Below, piece after piece: positions 1 to 9,908 of a DNA stretch of 64,000 nucleotides. Below the pieces are notes generated by a model. It was not told where the DNA came from. It made no database searches and saw nothing but the letters and a program-made list of their open reading frames with translations. Source of the DNA: Dendrocalamus latiflorus (taxonomy: Eukaryota > Streptophyta > Magnoliopsida > Poales > Poaceae). Each line of letters begins with the position of its first letter. Position 1 is the stretch's first letter. The DNA is taken from the NCBI GenBank assembly GCA_017311315.1, contig CM029672.1, positions 12,886,626 to 12,950,625 on the forward strand, given 5' to 3'. Both the position numbers and the translations under genes were made by a program.

Positions 1-761
1 TAATACTAGAAGTAGCTCCTGGTTATATGCAATGTTGTTTTTTTTTGGCCCCCTCACCAAACGCGGGACTCTGCCCGATTGACACTTGCGCAGTCCCGTA
101 CCCCGGCACTGCAGTACCCGAGTCATGCGGTCCAGGAGCGCATGTTCCCTCCGCATTGTGCTCCTCTCTTCCCGAGCCCTGGCGCCACTTCGGTGAGCAA
201 TCATCGATGCTCAGGGTCGCCTCTGACTTTGTTGATGACCGTGCGAGCTTCACCATATCTGGGAGATCACCGTCAACCACTTCGCTAAGCTTGGGCACCG
301 CCGAACTCCCCGACCACCGGAGCCAAAGCGTCGTCGCCACCCTCTCCTCGTGGCTCATGACCACGATCGCACACGACCGTAGCCGCTCCAATCACGGCTG
401 TTCGACCATAGTCGCCTTCGACCATTGCCTCCCTCGACCACCTCGTCTTTCGACCGCTACCGCTTTTGACTACCTTCACTTTCGACCGCAACCGCTTTTG
501 ACCACCGCCGCTTTCGACCACACCCATGTTCGACCACTGCCTTGCTCGACCACCACCGTATTCAACCACAATAGCCTTTTTGACCACATACAACTTTAGA
601 CCACTGCTGATTTTGCCGGAATCATGCGCTCCCAGACCGCATGCCTTGGGTGCTGCGGTGCCGGGGCGCAGGACTGCGCACGCATTGGCCGGTTGGAGTC
701 CCACGCTTGAGGAGGGGACCAGAAATGGCATTGCATATACCCGAGGGCTACTTCTAGTATT
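1..761. mobile_element. Long-TIR (foldback-like) element with internal short repeats
   Basis: The first ~140 bases (2-145) are matched in reverse complement by ~620-761. Shared stretches include AATACTAGAAGTAG at the outer edge, TATATGCAATG, GCGGGACTC/GCGTGGGACTC, CCCCGGCAC and GCATGCGGTC-type blocks. Between the arms, 370-600 is a degenerate tandem array built on the motif TTCGACCAC. The open frames across it have no recognisable domain. The long arms and repeat-filled centre fit a non-autonomous foldback or Mutator-like element, but the superfamily is not proven because the left target-site duplication lies outside the window. Confidence 0.6.
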
Positions 762-895
762 GTTGTGCTGCACAGGGCCAAAAATGCCCAAAATTCTGGA
801 AGTTCTTCCGTACCATTATACTTTTCATAATTTTTACTGACATATAGTTTGAAAAAACAATGGTCAAAGTTATGTATCGAAGACTCTGCTGAAAA

Positions 896-1112
896 GATGG
901 TTGTGTTCTTTTAGACTTGCTGCTTGCTGCTTGTGGTTTTTGGTTTTTGCTATAATAACTGTGCATTTTTTCAAGATGGAGTTTACAATCGATACTGTAC
1001 CGACTTCAGTTATATCGACCAAAATCATATGCGACTGTCTCTCTTCATACTCTCTCTCTCAAATAGGAAGAATTCAAAAACCATACAGCATAAGCCACAG
1101 CTCAAAAAAACC
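896..1112 (-). mobile_element. Degenerate copy of the GGGCCTGTTCTTT MITE family
   Basis: Read on the minus strand this stretch keeps the order of landmarks seen in the better copies at 53524-53758, 36280-36523 and 15567-15806: a TGTGGCTTATG block, GAATT, a run of GAGAGAGA, GATTTTGGTCG, a CCATCTTGA-AAAA block, and a CAAAAACC end. It is much diverged and the termini are eroded, so the exact ends are approximate. Confidence 0.45.
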
Positions 1113-1199
1113 CACCTGATATCTACTTGGAAACAAAGGGAGTGCACTTGTAATATAAACATGTACTTGTAGAAGCAAAATTGCTGGCTAAGATAAAAA

Positions 1200-3401
1200 A
1201 GAGATAATTTATACTACACTACTCCAAACATTTGCAACCACTGGAATACCACTTTAAAGATTTTCTTTAGAGAATACCACTCCAAAGATGTTGAGATTCG
1301 CAAAATATCATTTCTCATTTCCCTATTTTAATTTGCGTTGCACTTTTTAACCCACGTGAAAAGATGGTTTTACCCCTGGTCACATTCGGCTGCGCACGGG
1401 ATGGTCCGACCCAACCAATTGTTATGGGAGAGATGCTTCTATGCTTTTATTAAAGTGATTTGCACAACTTTTAAAGCAGAACTGAATGATGAATAATGAT
1501 TACTTATCCCTTTGTGTACTTTAATATTAGTGCCATTCTTATTAGAGTGGAAAGCATAGAAGTACTACTCTTGTTGTGGCATGGCAATAGCTTTTTAAGG
1601 GATAGCTTTTGTATTGAACAATGAGTGTGCTTGTATGTATGTATGAATGGTTAGTGTTGTTGTTTCATTTAAATGATCTGTTAGATACTGACACTGCTAC
1701 AAAAGAGGCTATACCGGACGGCTACATCACAGACGATTCCTATGAACCATCTATGATGTAATTATCACAGACCGTTCATACTAACAACCGTCTATGAAAA
1801 TACCACAGAAGGTTGTTAGTACAAACCGTCTGTGATAATACAAGACATCACAAATGGTTCGTATTAATAACCGTCTATGATATTTTCACAGACGGTTATT
1901 AATATGAACCGTCTGTGATATGTGCAATATCACAGACAGTTCGTATAACAAACCATCTCTAATAGTGCCACGACACCGATTCGTGGCATCTTCCCCAGGA
2001 TTCTAATCTCACCCGTCCATTCTCTCCGCATCGAACGGCAGACATCGGTTCCTCCTACCTCTCGCCCCTTATTTATTACTTCCCTCTCCCTTTCACTGCG
2101 AGATAAGTTCTACCGGCTGCTCCTAGCTAGTTCATCCACTCCTAACTTATTCCTCAACGACGCCGACTACCGCTGTGATCTAGCACCTCCGTTGTGACAT
2201 CACGGTTGACTGCACAACACATTCTTTGTCGTAAGAGTGTCTTGTGCAGTCTCACCGTCGTGACACAAAGGTGCTGCAACCGCCACCTCTCCTTCACTGC
2301 AAGGCACCGCGAAAGCAGTTAGCTACCAAGACGGTGCTGAAGTCGGTGTCAAGGACATCTAGCTCACACGTTGCTAGGATCTCTTCTTCTTCTTCTATGT
2401 TTTTGCCATGGGTTTGTAGGATTAGGATGCGTTCTTGCCATGTTTAAGAGTTGGGTTCATAGGATTAGAATGTGTTCTTGCCATGTTTAAGAGTTGGGTT
2501 CATAGGATTAGGATGTGTTATTGTTATGTTCTTGTTGTGTTAGATAGGTAACCTACTTATTATCTTATGATGCTGTAATGGTGGATTCTAATATAAATAT
2601 GATGCTGTATTTGCTTGTTTTCAATGGGCATAGCTAACATTATTTCTTAAGGCCAGACAAAAAATAGAAAAAATTTAGGTATAGAATAAACTATCATAGA
2701 CGGTTTGTACTATAAACCGTTTATAAAGGACTATCACAGATGGTTCTATATACCAACCGTCTGTGATACTCGCCAATCACAGACGGTTGGTAACTAGAAT
2801 CGTATATGATGTATAAATATCACAGACGGTTTTTGGTTCAAGCTGTCTGTAATAGTTTTCTTCACAGACGATTCTAGTTACAAACCGTCTATGTTGTTTG
2901 TATTACATACGGCTCACAAACCGTCTGTGATAACTCGCGATTATCATTGACACATAAATTCAGGCGGTTCAGAAAACCGTCTATGATGACAGTTTCGAAC
3001 CGTCGGTGATGACCTTTTTTATAGCAGTGTGACTTCAAGAGTAGTGATGACCAAACAAAACTCCAATCCAAAGACAAAATTCAAGGAATACCACTGCATT
3101 GTAAATAAACGTACATGAGGCCATCCATACTTAAGCATCCAAAATAAACCAGTACAATACATCTGTCCCAAAGTTTGCAGCTCACAACCGGCACATACTA
3201 GCGTGTGGTCCACCCAAGGGCAAATAGGTAACTTCCCATGGCTCAGAAAAAAAATGAAAACTCATGAAAATGCAAAAGGGGGACTGAAATGGTACTGTGT
3301 GAATCTAAAAGTTTTTGGAGTGGTATTTTCTAAAGAAAAATCCTTGGAGTGATATCTTAGTGGTTGACCATATTTAGAGTGGTATAGTATGAATTATCTC
3401 T
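1200..3401. mobile_element. TIR element interrupted by a CACTA element
   Basis: Bases 1200-1330 (starting AGAGATAATT, with TACCACTCCAAAG and ATTTTCTTTAGA) reappear in reverse complement at ~3285-3401 (ending GAATTATCTCT). The arms are about 120-130 bp and imperfect. The adjoining inner flanks (GGTTTTACCCCTGG versus a matching minus-strand block near 3200-3240) are also weakly symmetrical. No transposase remnant is seen. Both flanks are A-rich, so a target-site duplication cannot be called. The element was split by the CACTA insertion at 1692-3029. Confidence 0.6.
1692..3029. mobile_element. Non-autonomous CACTA (En/Spm-type) transposon
   Basis: It begins CACTGCTACAAAA and ends TTTTTTATAGCAGTG, an inverted CACTGCTA terminus. 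The bases TGA occur immediately outside both ends (1689-1691 and 3030-3032), the 3-bp target duplication typical of CACTA elements. Both subterminal regions (about 1715-1970 and 2690-3010) are packed with direct and inverted copies of a TCACAGACGGTT-like motif, as expected of transposase-binding subterminal repeats. At 1338 bp, with no transposase-like frame, it is a deletion derivative. The open frame at 2244-2447 has no recognisable domain. Confidence 0.9.
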
Positions 3402-3824
3402 AAAAAATATAAAGAACTCTCCATTTATTCTCTAATACATTTTCCCTCTTTCCTGCTCGTGCTTGTATGATGAGTAATGGATGGAGAAAAACATGTATTT
3501 ATAATACAAAATAAATAAACACGTGCAATCGACAGATCACAGGTTCAAAATCCCATAAATTATAGTGGAACATCTGTACAAATAACCCATCCAAATTACT
3601 GTCTGTGGAAATCAAACTCTGATGATTAGGCAGAGAGACAAGGTAACACGACATTGGGAGACTAAATGGAGACATCCAAGGTTGCACTTATTTCTTTTCC
3701 CTTTCATTACTCCTCTCTTCTTTCATTGTTCTTGGGCCAAGCCAACCTATTCCTTCCCTTTCATTGTTCCCAGCCCCATCAGAGACGGCTTCTCTCCCTT
3801 GTATCGCAATAATGGTAGTGTAAT

Positions 3825-4354
3825 TAGGGCTGTAAACGAGCTGAGCTCGAACGAGCTTGGCCTTCCAGGCTCGAGCTCAGTAGAAGCTCGAGCCGAGCTT
3901 GAGCCAAGCTCGAGTTGGGGTCCGAGTCTGGACCTGGGCTCGAGCTCGGCTCGGCCTAAGCTCGAGTAGGCTCGAGCTCGACTCGTTGAAGCTCGGTAAC
4001 AATTAAAATAATTTATTATGTACTATTTTTCAATAATAAGAAAATTTGAAGTTCGAGTTCGGCTCTAGTAAACTCGATAACAGTCAAAATAATTCAAATA
4101 TACACTAATTTTCAACAATAAGAAAAGCTCGAGCTCGAGTTCAGCTCGAGTAAGCTCGGTAAGAATTAATATGTATTACAATTTAAGCTCGAATCGGGGC
4201 TCGCGAACTATTCGAGCTCGGCTCGGTAAAGCTCGCGAGCTCGAGATCAAGCTCGAGTTCGGCTTGTTTAAAGTTCGAACTGAGCTCGAACCGAGCCTAG
4301 AACAAGCCAAACTCGAGTAGCTCACGAGTTTTGAGCTTTTTTTTTACAGCCCTA
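3825..4354. mobile_element. hAT-type miniature element rich in GAGCTCG repeats
   Basis: Termini are TAGGGCTGTAAA and TTTACAGCCCTA. The flanking 8-bp direct repeat AGTGTAAT (3817-3824 and 4355-4362) is perfect, which is the hAT signature. The interior is a mosaic of GAGCTCG/GCTCGAG/CGAGCTTGG motifs in both orientations, mixed with AT-rich spacers. No transposase is encoded. The unbroken TSD suggests a fairly recent insertion or good preservation. Confidence 0.9.
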
Positions 4355-4629
4355 AGTGTAATTAATCTGAGCTTGCTTCCCTCTCTGTTCAGCATTTATG
4401 AGTAAACACCTATCCACATTATTCTCTTTGTTATTTCCAAGACATTAACACTATGAGGTACCATGGTCGTTTCCCTCTTAACCATCTTCTTGGTTTTACA
4501 ACTTTCTTAATAACCGTACATTACCAAAATATGCCTTATAATAGATTTGGAGAGAGTAACTGTGAATACACAAACGCATGCACACATTGCTTATAGATAT
4601 CATCTGGATGTTTTATTCGTAACAATCAT

Positions 4630-5160
4630 CCATGAGGAAGTTTTCCATGAAGTACAAGAACGTCCCAAACGGAGTTCGTATGAGGAAGTTATGTCCGTTT
4701 AAACTTGCACCATTGCAGCAGTCCAAATCCGATTCAAGTACGTGCCCAACACGGACTCTTTTGATGATCGCGGATGGCTCGGATAGAATTTGAAGATGGG
4801 GTTCAATCCTTTAGAAAGTAGACTTGATAAGCTTTCCATCAAGTGCAAGAACGTCCCAAACGGAGTCCGTATGAGAAAGTTACATCCGTTTAAACTTGCA
4901 CCATCGCAGCAGTCCGAATCCGATTCCAATACGTGTCCAACACGGACTCTTTTGATGATTGCGGTGCGCACAGAAGGAATTTAGAGGTGATACCAGATCC
5001 ATTGGAAACAGGACAAGAAAAGCTTTCCAGCAAGTACTCATGGACCTCAAACGGACTTCGTATGTGAAAGTTATGCATATTTGAAGTTGGGTCTGTCAGG
5101 CTGAATCCGAATTGATCTGGAGACCGAATTGGATTCCAAAACGTGTACAACTTGAACTCT
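4630..5160 (+). repeat. Three diverged tandem copies of a ~170-190 bp unit
   Basis: Three successive blocks (about 4635-4790, 4805-4975 and 5020-5160) share ordered motifs: an AGTGCAAGAACGTCCCAAAC-like start, GTATGAGAAAGTTA, a TTTAAACTTGCACCAT block, CAGTCCGAATCCGATTC and CGTGTCCAACACGGACTC. The first two are close relatives and the third is strongly diverged. Blocks of this kind occur in grass LTR-element sequence, but no LTR ends are visible here, so origin is inferred. Confidence 0.6.
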
Positions 5161-5342
5161 TGCTTGAATTGGTGTAAAAATGACGTGGTGCTGCCAAAAA
5201 AAATATATTTTCATTATTAGGTAGCATCATATTCTAATTTAAAATATGTTGCAGCTGAACAAACGAATTCATCGTTAGTTCAATCTTGATATTGGGCACT
5301 ATAGTCGTGTGTGTGTTTATGGCGTGGTCACATCAATCCAAA

Positions 5343-5456
5343 TCTCGGACCATTGGATTAGAGATCCAACGGCCTCTTATTTTTGGAGAGGGGAGATTTT
5401 TTTTGGAGGGGGTGGGGAGAATTTGTGATCGTTGGATCTCTAATCCAACGGTCACA
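5343..5456. repeat. Small inverted repeat (hairpin)
   Basis: The segment containing TTGGATTAGAGATCCAACGG at about 5350-5370 is mirrored by GTTGGATCTCTAATCCAACG at about 5432-5451. The arms are ~28 bp with few mismatches and the loop is ~55 bp and purine-rich. It may be a small MITE remnant. The surrounding 5161-6186 holds no recognisable gene. Confidence 0.5.
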
Positions 5457-6186
5457 AATCTGAATGATAGTTAAAAAGAAAACATCCGGATGATGTTTAT
5501 CAATACCCATAGCTAAAATGCACAAATTCATGAAGAGTAGTGAAAAAACAGGGATTATTCTCAAGTTAGATTTTGAATTGAAAAAGCTTACGATCGAGTA
5601 CGGTCGTCTTTCTTGGTTGAGGATGCAAGTGAAGGGATTTCATCAAACAAGGATCAAATGGATTCAGCAGGGCGGTGGAAGGTGGTAGAGTATGCATTAA
5701 TATAAATGGAGAGCAGGGTGAGTTCCTCAGAACTTTTGTTTAGAGGGTGAGTTCTTCAGAACTTATAAAGGTCTTAGGCTCTCCTTTTCAACCAAAGAGC
5801 CCGCTTGGAATGCAGAAATTCACAAAAAAAATTGCAGAAAATGCATATAAACTAGTTTAATTCTCGTAAAAATAAAAAAAAATCCCACGTTTCCAACTAA
5901 GACCTAATAGGTGATGCCCTCTGTGCCATCCTGGAATCTGCAAAGGCCTCGCACAGCTTCAGGGATACTGATCAACCGAATCTTGCGCAGGCCATGCATG
6001 AGCCAGCAGACCACATAATAATGTTTGTCGTATTCAATATAATGGAACGCCACCACCCAAATAATGCAACAAGGCAACGGGCTTTATTCATTGATAATAT
6101 ATACAGTAACATTTACAATGATAAATGGAAGATCAAAGAGCAAACTTTGGCGGAAGTCCAGCTTCGCAAAACAGTTATAAGTACCT

Positions 6187-6440
6187 CTGCACTTGGGCTT
6201 ATTCTTAATGCCTTTCAATCACCTCTGCGCAATCAGAAGCAACACAAATCCTCGCAGCGTTGCAATCCATAGCAAGGTGAAGTCCATGCCTCACGGCATC
6301 CCAGCGGCCGTCCCGCACCACCGCACTGGCCGGCGGCAACGAACTTGGCCGTGTTGTCTCTGCAAACGGCGCCCGCTGTACTTTTGTTTCCTGCTGGAGA
6401 GACCTCCGCGCCCACATTGATCGATCTTGAGTGTTCAGTT
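6187..6440 (-). pseudogene. RNase H-like domain fragment, frameshifted
   Basis: On the minus strand, one frame reads a stretch containing STAGAVCRDNTAKFVAA, and another frame continues with DGRWDAVRHGLHLAMDCNAA and SDCAEVIERH before a stop at 6205. Together these match the order of the RNase H-like domain common in plant LINE-type reverse transcriptases and stand-alone RNase H-like genes (GAVCRD...FVAA, a GL-LA-D helix, then SD..EVIE). The frame changes in the middle and the N- and C-terminal parts are missing. It sits ~100 bp past the stop of the zinc-finger gene on the same strand, so it may lie in that transcript's 3' region. Confidence 0.5.
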
Positions 6441-6530
6441 CACGTGAAGATCGATGCAACAAGAGACAGAGAATAATGAGATGGGCAACCATATTTATAC
6501 TATGTAAGAACTAAGAGCAGCGAACGGTCG

Positions 6531-7010
6531 TCAGAGTCTAAGCTCGAGGTCGAGCTCGCCGACGCCGGAGCACGCGGTGGAGAAAGCGGTGCCTGACGGC
6601 GAGGCGGCGCCGCGGGAGCACTTAATCCAGTGCTTCATCTCGATCGCGTCCTCGCGGCCGGCCTGCAGCGGCGTCGCGAAGCGCGGCAGCACTGCCGCTC
6701 CACCGCGGCGGACCTCGGCCTGGGCGACGTTGGGCAGCCCGTGGGAGGCGACGAGTACGCACGCGCCACCAGCGGCGCTCCAGGCGTAGACGTAAGGGTT
6801 CCAGCGGGCGACGCGCTCCTTCTTGTGCGCGTTCTGGTGGCCCCCGAGCGCCTGCGACTTGAGGAACTTCTTGTCGCAGAAGAGGCACGGGAACAGCCGC
6901 AACTCCTTGCCGTCCACCCATGCCGTCGGCGCCACCACGTCCACTCCGCCGCTCGCCTGCGCCAAGGTAAGCGACAAGTCCAATAAAACTTGTCGCGACG
7001 AGTACTCCAT
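6531..7010 (-). CDS. C2H2 zinc-finger protein with QALGGH finger and EAR-type motifs
   Basis: The 159-residue single-exon protein has one plant-type C2H2 finger, around residues 40-65: CLFC, twelve residues including SQALGG, then HQNAH (C-x2-C-x12-H-x3-H). QALGGH is the plant-specific DNA-contact helix. The N-terminus carries LDLSLTL and the extreme C-terminus ELDLELRL; both fit the LxLxL/DLxLxL EAR pattern that recruits TOPLESS-type co-repressors. The architecture resembles small one-finger regulators of organ or trichome development (KNUCKLES/GIS/ZFP groups), so a nuclear transcriptional repressor is inferred. The start is the first ATG in frame (7008-7010) and the stop is TGA at 6531-6533. 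GC content is high, as in many grass single-exon regulators. The exact subfamily is not settled. Confidence 0.85.
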   Translation of the reverse strand: MEYSSRQVLLDLSLTLAQASGGVDVVAPTAWVDGKELRLFPCLFCDKKFLKSQALGGHQNAHKKERVARWNPYVYAWSAAGGACVLVASHGLPNVAQAEVRRGGAAVLPRFATPLQAGREDAIEMKHWIKCSRGAASPSGTAFSTACSGVGELDLELRL

Positions 7011-7298
7011 GCAGACCTAATTAGCGTCTAGCCAGAGGCCAAATATATGTGCATATATATGTATAGTTGACTTCATATAGATGAATAGATCGTACTATAT
7101 GATATAATATATATCCATACAGAGATTAGGTCAGAAGATGGCCATGAACGGATGCAGCGGTTTTACTCTACTAAGAATTAAAAATTGAAGGACGCTTGAA
7201 TGTTTGAGTGGAGCTGAGTAATACTACTAGCTCAGTCTATTACACAGCCTTGTGGTTCTGACTTCTGAGTACTCCATTAGCATAGCTACGGGGGCCGG

Positions 7299-7308
7299 TT
7301 ATATATAA
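7299..7308 (-). promoter_or_regulatory. Possible TATA box of the zinc-finger gene
   Basis: TTATATATAA lies about 290 bp upstream of the zinc-finger ATG, next to a GC-rich block. A start site ~30 bp downstream would leave a 5' leader of ~260 bp. Other AT-rich TATA-like strings exist at 7045-7110, so the choice is uncertain. The remainder of 7309-7850 shows a GC-rich patch (7400-7500) and two copies of AATTACGTATAGGTCC (about 7520 and 7610), with no gene. Confidence 0.35.
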
Positions 7309-7849
7309 GCGAAGGCCAGGGCCCAACCAGAGAGACCGTACTAATTTTCTATCCTTAATTTGCAATGCCAAGCTAGGCGCACTAATCATCAGCCTATATT
7401 TTCGGGGGACTCTCCGCGCCGAGAGCCCCCCACGTCACCCCGTGGCGCTCGGCCGGCCGGCGCGTGGCGACGGGTTTTGCGTACGGCCGGCCGAGCGACT
7501 TTCCTCAGGTTTTTCAGTAATTACGTATAGGTCCTTTTTTCTCGCAAAAAGGCCCCTGCAAGTTTTTTTCTTACAAAAAAAATTTGGATAGCGCCCCGCG
7601 GGTTTTCGAAATTACGTATAGGTCCTTATTTACTTACGTACAAGTCCTTACAGGTCCTCGATTTTTTACAAAAAAACCCCTTTGTTTTTCCCGGAATTAC
7701 GCATTTGCCCTTGGTTTTTTTTTATGAAACTCCCTGCGAATTACCGTCTCTTTTACTTGGTCCGCACGGTAGCTTGTGCGGCGTGCGCCGCGCTTATATG
7801 TAGCTAGTGGTTCATAAAGTAGGAAAGTTAGGCTTACCCCTCTAGTTCA

Positions 7850-8665
7850 TTACTCCCTCAGTCCCGCAATATAAACCTAAAACTTACCATACATATAGAT
7901 CTTACCATACTTATTGATCAAGAAAACATTAAATTGAAGAAGGGAAAATTAAATATATATGACCAAGTTGAGATGGATTTAGCAAAATAGGACTAAGTTA
8001 TTTGCACTTGTAAATATAGGACTGAGTTGAGCACCCCTTTGAAAATATGGTATTTTCCCCATTTTAATTTCATTTTCATTTTCCAGCCCTTTTTCTCTAC
8101 GCGAAATGACCATTTTGCCCCTCCTCCCTCTCCCTCACCTGGCTCGCTCCCTCGCCGCGCCGCCGCTCCTCCGCGCCTCCCCGCGCCTCCCCTCGCCGCG
8201 CCGCCGCTCCCCCGCGCCTCCCCGCGCCGCTCCAGGCGAGGGAGCGGCGGCGCGGCACGGGGAGGCGCGGGGGAGCGGCGGCGGCGCGGCGAGGGAGCGA
8301 GCCAGGCGAGGGAGAGGGAGGAGGGGCAAAATGGTCATTTCGCGTAGAGAAAAAGGGCTGGAAAATGAAAATGAAATTAAAATGGGAAAAATACCATATT
8401 TTCAAAGGGGTGCTCAACTCAGTCCTATATTTACAAGTGCAAATAACTTAGTCCTATTTTACTAAAGCCATCTCAACTTGGTTCTATATATTCAATTTTC
8501 CCATTGAAGAAAGGTTAATGTTATTGGATCATGTATACTCCTATTAAAAGACATACTATAACTACATATCTATTTTTTAGCATTAAAGTAGACGTATATG
8601 ATGAAAAATATTACAACAACTACATATTTAATCTTTGCAACGGACTTATATTATGAGACAACATC
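7850..8665. mobile_element. Stowaway-like MITE probably hosting the palindrome
   Basis: The left edge reads CTCCCTCAGTCCCGCAATATA, and the right edge contains CAACGGACTTATATTATGAG. These are typical of the common grass MITE whose ends resemble CTCCCTCCGTCCC. Removing the palindrome (7926-8525) leaves ~215 bp, a usual MITE size. The right terminus is degraded, so this is a moderate call. Confidence 0.4.
7926..8525. repeat. Near-perfect ~600-bp palindrome
   Basis: The left arm (7926-8221) and right arm (8224-8525) are reverse complements, with roughly seven mismatches in the ~230 outer bases compared by eye. The outer parts are AT-rich (GGGAAAAT...AATATAGGACTGAGTTGAG). The inner parts become extremely GC-rich (CTCGCTCCCTCGCCGCGCCG). 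The symmetry explains why open frames on both strands encode nearly the same peptide (both begin MSTPLKIWYF); these are not genes. Transcription from either side would give a long double-stranded hairpin. Confidence 0.85.
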
Positions 8666-8763
8666 ATTTAAGCGGTATATAAGAAGTAAGAGTACGTAGG
8701 GTTGGATAATATTTAATTTCTTTTTTGTTTATTGTCCTTAAAGAAATAGGTAATACGATCATC

Positions 8764-9832
8764 TGTGGGGCACAATGAACTCACCGGAGTGGTCGGCGAG
8801 GTCGGGAGAGGTCTGAGATGGTCTGGCGACGAGGACCCAAGGCGGCGTAGCGACAGTAAGCTAGAGATGATGAGTGCCAAAATTGGGTGAGGGCAAATTA
8901 AGAGGGAGGTAAGAGGATGATCAATACACGAGAAATCAGATAATGGCTCACCAGAGGGAGGATGGTGAAGGAGGGGCGATTTCGGCCAGTAGGGGAGAAG
9001 ATGATGGCGCCAGCAAGTTTTCCCGGGGGTGAGCTCGATTGAGCAAAGGAGAGTGAAGAGGGAGGTGTGAGGAGGAAATGTGAAGCCCATGACAGCTTTT
9101 ATAGCCGACAGAGGGGCAGGGCAACATGGGCGTCATTGGTGTGGGTAGGGGCGTGACGCGAGGAAGCAGTGGCGGTCGGCATCACCATGGTGTGGATATA
9201 GTGGTTGCGACAGGACAGGGCATGTGCGATGAAGCGACAGGATAAGGCGGTGCAGCGGGCATAGCGGAGGTGCTCTCATGGCATGGTCATCGGAGTGGTG
9301 GTCAAGGTGACGAGACGGCTTGGCAGAGCCTTGCCAATGTGGCGAATGATGTCGCGTGGTGAGTTAAGGCAGCAAGTGGCGATGGGACGTCAATGACGTG
9401 AGTAGGGCACTCGTGAGGGCGGGCAGTGACTAGTCAGCGATTGTAGGAGGAAGAGCAAGGGAGAAAAAGAGGGGGAAATAGGTCAGGCACGAGCTGGGCC
9501 AGGGAGCAAAGGAAAGGGGTCGTGGGCCAGGGCACTAGGCTGGAGAAAAAGGGAAGGAAAATTGGGCTGGGCCCAATACTATTTTTCTTAATTTCTGATT
9601 TTTATTTCCATTTCATTTTAAGTTTGAATTTCAACTTTTTATTTTAAATTTTGAATTTTGAACTCAGATTTGATTTTGAATTTGAACTTGATTTGAATCT
9701 AATTTATAATTTGAATTTTTAGATTTGAATTTGATTTTCAATTCAACTTCCCAAGCCAAAAAATAATTGAAGAAGAGTAAAAAGACAAATTTATTCAGAA
9801 ATTTTGAATCGCCCCAAATTTGGGTTGTTACA
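8764..9832 (-). mobile_element. 3' LTR of a decayed Ty3/gypsy element
   Basis: On the minus strand the LTR starts TGTAACAACCCAAATTTGGG at 9832, just after a weak polypurine stretch (AAGGGGTTGG). It contains an AT-rich segment of AATTTGAATTTG-like repeats (9600-9780) and a TATA-like box GCTATAAAAGC at about 9095-9107. The distal end near 8764 is approximate because no partner LTR is present in the window. Confidence 0.6.
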
Positions 9833-9908
9833 AAACCAACCCCTTAAAAGAATCTCAACCCTAAGATAACTCCTAATCGGTGAATAGGTAGGGGAAATCT
9901 ATCCTCAA

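Noticed and set aside
2244..2447. 67-residue ORF inside the CACTA element as a transposase fragment
   Set aside because: The translation has no similarity that I recognise to CACTA transposase motifs.
8027..8465. Pro/Arg-rich open frames on both strands near 8.1-8.4 kb
   Set aside because: They are by-products of the palindrome; the two strands encode almost the same peptide.
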